From the NCBI GenBank assembly GCA_022818135.1, contig JAFMSR010000018.1:38397734-38461733 (forward strand): a stretch of DNA of 64,000 nt. Direction: 5' to 3'. The notes beneath the pieces are model-generated. The model made no database searches. It saw only the letters and a program-made list of their open reading frames with translations, and was not told where the DNA came from. The DNA is from Saxidomus purpurata. Lineage: Eukaryota; Mollusca; Bivalvia; Venerida; Veneridae. Below are positions 61,480 to 64,000 of this stretch, in pieces. The translations under genes were made by a program, and so were the position numbers. Each line of letters begins with the position of its first letter. The stretch's first letter is position 1.

Positions 61480-61790
61480 AGTTGGCTTTCTCTAAAATAA
61501 ATGTCTTTAACATGTTTACACTGGACAGTCTAGCGAGACATGCATTTCCGTCTCTACTACATTACAAGAGAACGGACATTTTCTGTCATTTATAGGCAAG
61601 TTTCCCATATCGTCCTGTTTTTAATCTTATTGGGGCAACACCACATTTAATATTTGCCAATGGGGACCTCTGTAAATACAGCAGGGTCATTTTACAATTT
61701 AATTCAGTGGTCGATGTGGTCTTGAAGAACCTATAAGTTATCAGTTTGTTACATTCATTTCCATTGACTGCGGAAACTCAAGATCATTAC
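61480..61790 (-). pseudogene. Fragment of a non-LTR retrotransposon ORF (C-terminal zinc-knuckle region)
   Basis: On the minus strand one frame reads IKCGVAPIRLKTGRY and, after a frameshift, INDRKCPFSCNVVETEMHVS then LDCPV followed by a stop. This C-G-x-A/P-R...GRY...C...C...E...H-x-x-x-C layout is typical of the region after the reverse transcriptase domain in LINE-type ORF2 proteins. Frameshift and stop show it is dead. Confidence 0.5.
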
Positions 61791-62454
61791 TCCAGCGACA
61801 AATTTTTGACTAAAATCAACGTCCACTCACATAACTTCATAAAAATATCATGTCATGTCATGTCATGAAGCATAAATCTTGTATTTCTATTCAATGAAAA
61901 CTATAATGCATGAGCATGCTTCGCTGAACTAAAAGTGAACATCCCAGTCCCTTACCACTATCTGGTACATGACTGAGTTTTCAATGATGGACTCAATCTA
62001 TTTGGGCGTAGGTTAGACTGGCATTCAGTCCTTACATTTACTATTTCTTACTCAATTAACTCCCTTTGCTGCCAAAAATGTAGATGATCAAGCCCTGTCA
62101 GTAGATATGGGCCAGCAAGTATTCTGCTTGAATAATGAAAATATAGCCGTAGGTATACGAAAGCATTTTCACTTCTACTGCTTCTGTGGTCTATTAGCAA
62201 TGATTCAATGATTGTCGGTTCTTTCTTACATAACTAACAGTAATTCGAATAAGACCTAAACAGTGCTTTAAACCAAGCATTTTAAAGAACAAGAGGTTCT
62301 TTCATTATCCGTCGAAAAACTTTAAAAACTAACCCTTTATCCGGTACCATCGATTAAACACTGTTGAATTTAAGGAAATTGATGAAAACTACTCTTAAAA
62401 ATATCCTACATTAGTTCTGCGTTTTGCACGACTTTTATGATTGTTTTTAAGATC
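61791..62454. other. Gene-free region
   Basis: A (TCATG)4 run at about 61853-61870. May include more of the LINE relic, but I cannot follow its frame. Confidence 0.35.
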
Positions 62455-62828
62455 TTAAAGTGACATTATGCGCATCTTACTGCAGTTTTATAAAAGCAAT
62501 TTGCTTGCCGCATTAGTATTTGAAGTTGGTGCTTTAGAAAATAAAAAAAAATCGGACGAATGAAAATAATAGTTCCTTTCTTCGCAGTGATCTCCCTTGT
62601 GTTGTTGTTGGTAGAGATTTCGGCAGTGGAAAGGAAGCAACTCCTGCATGCAGTTTTATTTTAAAAAGAATGCCCCAGTCAAAATAGGTAAAATAATATT
62701 AATATTCGGAAAGTTATTATTTCGTACTGGTAGCAGGAAGAGTTTGGTGTATTAGCTATTATTTCCTCTACCAAACATCTATTTTAGCTGGATGTTTACT
62801 GGAAAAAATGCGCATAATTCCGCTTTAA
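62455..62828 (+). mobile_element. TTAA MITE, family 1, copy 4 (best ends)
   Basis: TTAAAGTGACATTATGCGCA at the left and, inverted from the right, TTAAAGCGGAATTATGCGCA: three mismatches in 20. 374 bp including TTAA at both ends. Confidence 0.8.
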
Positions 62829-64000
62829 TGTGATTTAATGTAACAAATATCGTTTTCAGGTCTGCAATACACACACTTTTTTTGTTTATCGTATGTTATA
62901 ATGCGCGTATTGTTTATCAGTATAGTTTATAATGCGCGTCATTCTCGCCAAACATGAGATCGCATTGCTTCGGGCAACGTACGCTTGTCAACACTAACTA
63001 CAGTAATTAGAGATAACTGTTTTAAACGGAGTACAAAGTGGTTGATATGACTTAATATAGTGGAGATATGACACAACCATACTATACTGCATTATTTGCT
63101 ATCACAAATATAAGGCCAGTGGATTAGGATATACGAGAACAGGTGAGTGTTCTGTACGTTTATATATACTTCCTGAGATATTCGCTGTCTTTCTTTTGTT
63201 TTCCACACCTTATTTCCTAGTATTCTTCGTGTTTGGTGTGAGAGATTGGTTTTATATAGTTTTATTACTTTAAATATAATTGAAACTCGAAAATACTTCC
63301 AATATTTAAAATGCTTCTACGTAGTGACTAAACGTTCCAGTGTATCTAATCAACATGTCTACAAAACAGATGATGTATCGCTACTTCAACTTTACGTATA
63401 AAGTAAATACCAATTAGATGATTGAATGATAGTCTACTTCCGGCCTTGAAGATTAAACGTTCCAGTCTTTTAAGAGCTAGATTTTCACACAAATAAATCT
63501 ACATGTAGCATAAGGGCAGGACAAATGTATTCGTAAATATGCTAGTGAAATGACGATATTCAAACCTGTAGACCCCCATGTAATGAGGGTGACTTATTAG
63601 TAGTTTCTCTCTATAACTAGATATAAATTCCTCTATATTGAATTTCTCGTGCAAAGTTCCATCCATTTGAAAGACTTTATTTACGGGTGAAAGTAAACTG
63701 GTTTAGTACCATATGGAATAAAATATATTAACACATTTATAGGCTTTGAACATAAAGGACGTACTGGAAAATATTTTTAAAGGAATTCAAGTTGAGAAAA
63801 GAACACCTGCACCAGTGTGATGACATAAAGGAAACACTTACTCTAAGCGAAAAGTAGTCTATAAACACCTTTCTAGACATGCAAATAAATCTACAACAAC
63901 AAAAAAATAATTTCAACTTAGTCAATATATAAACGTTATATTATAACCACGATTTCAACAATATCGTGATATATTCCATATGTTCCCACCTTTAATTACA
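62829..64000. other. Gene-free region to the window edge
   Basis: AT-rich; no convincing open frame or repeat seen. Confidence 0.4.

Overview
The window looks like nuclear DNA of a bivalve mollusc. Three things point there. It is AT-rich (about two thirds A+T, judged by eye) with intron-containing animal genes. It is crowded with short non-autonomous elements of the kind common in bivalves: tandem cores next to a tetranucleotide-like microsatellite, terminal hairpins, tRNA-derived SINEs and TTAA-flanked MITEs. The protein families also fit a lophotrochozoan. A venerid-type clam is plausible, but the species cannot be fixed from the sequence alone.

Two conserved genes can be rebuilt exon by exon. 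AGGF1 (OCRE, FHA and G-patch domains) lies on the minus strand from 24034 down to 1877 in 14 coding exons that stay in frame, plus one puzzling extra exon at 18576-18660. PPCDC, the phosphopantothenoylcysteine decarboxylase of coenzyme A synthesis, lies on the plus strand in five exons, 29413-31818. The two are head to head across about 5.4 kb that holds two large hairpins, a CA microsatellite and a small two-exon candidate gene (28168-28697). An intronless orphan class-A-like GPCR sits on the minus strand at 43993-45120.

The rest is repeat landscape. The 10.2 kb last intron of AGGF1 holds two Helentron/HINE-like elements, one inserted into a 63-bp tandem array. From 34.7 to 42.5 kb a unit of about 2.2-2.8 kb occurs three times in direct tandem, each copy holding an inner array of about 145-bp repeats. 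From 47 kb to the end there is no convincing intact gene. That stretch holds two TTAA MITE families (four and two copies), a broken pogo/Tigger relic, a LINE scrap, a SINE and a foldback element.

The best leads are: a 32-bp minisatellite that has copied the AGGF1 exon 13 splice donor about ten times; a frame-breaking exon followed by only 48 bp before the next exon; a set of unrelated-core elements sharing 12-bp subterminal inverted repeats and a 3' hairpin; and a perfect 23-bp-arm hairpin between the divergent genes. No wholly new biochemical system is evident.
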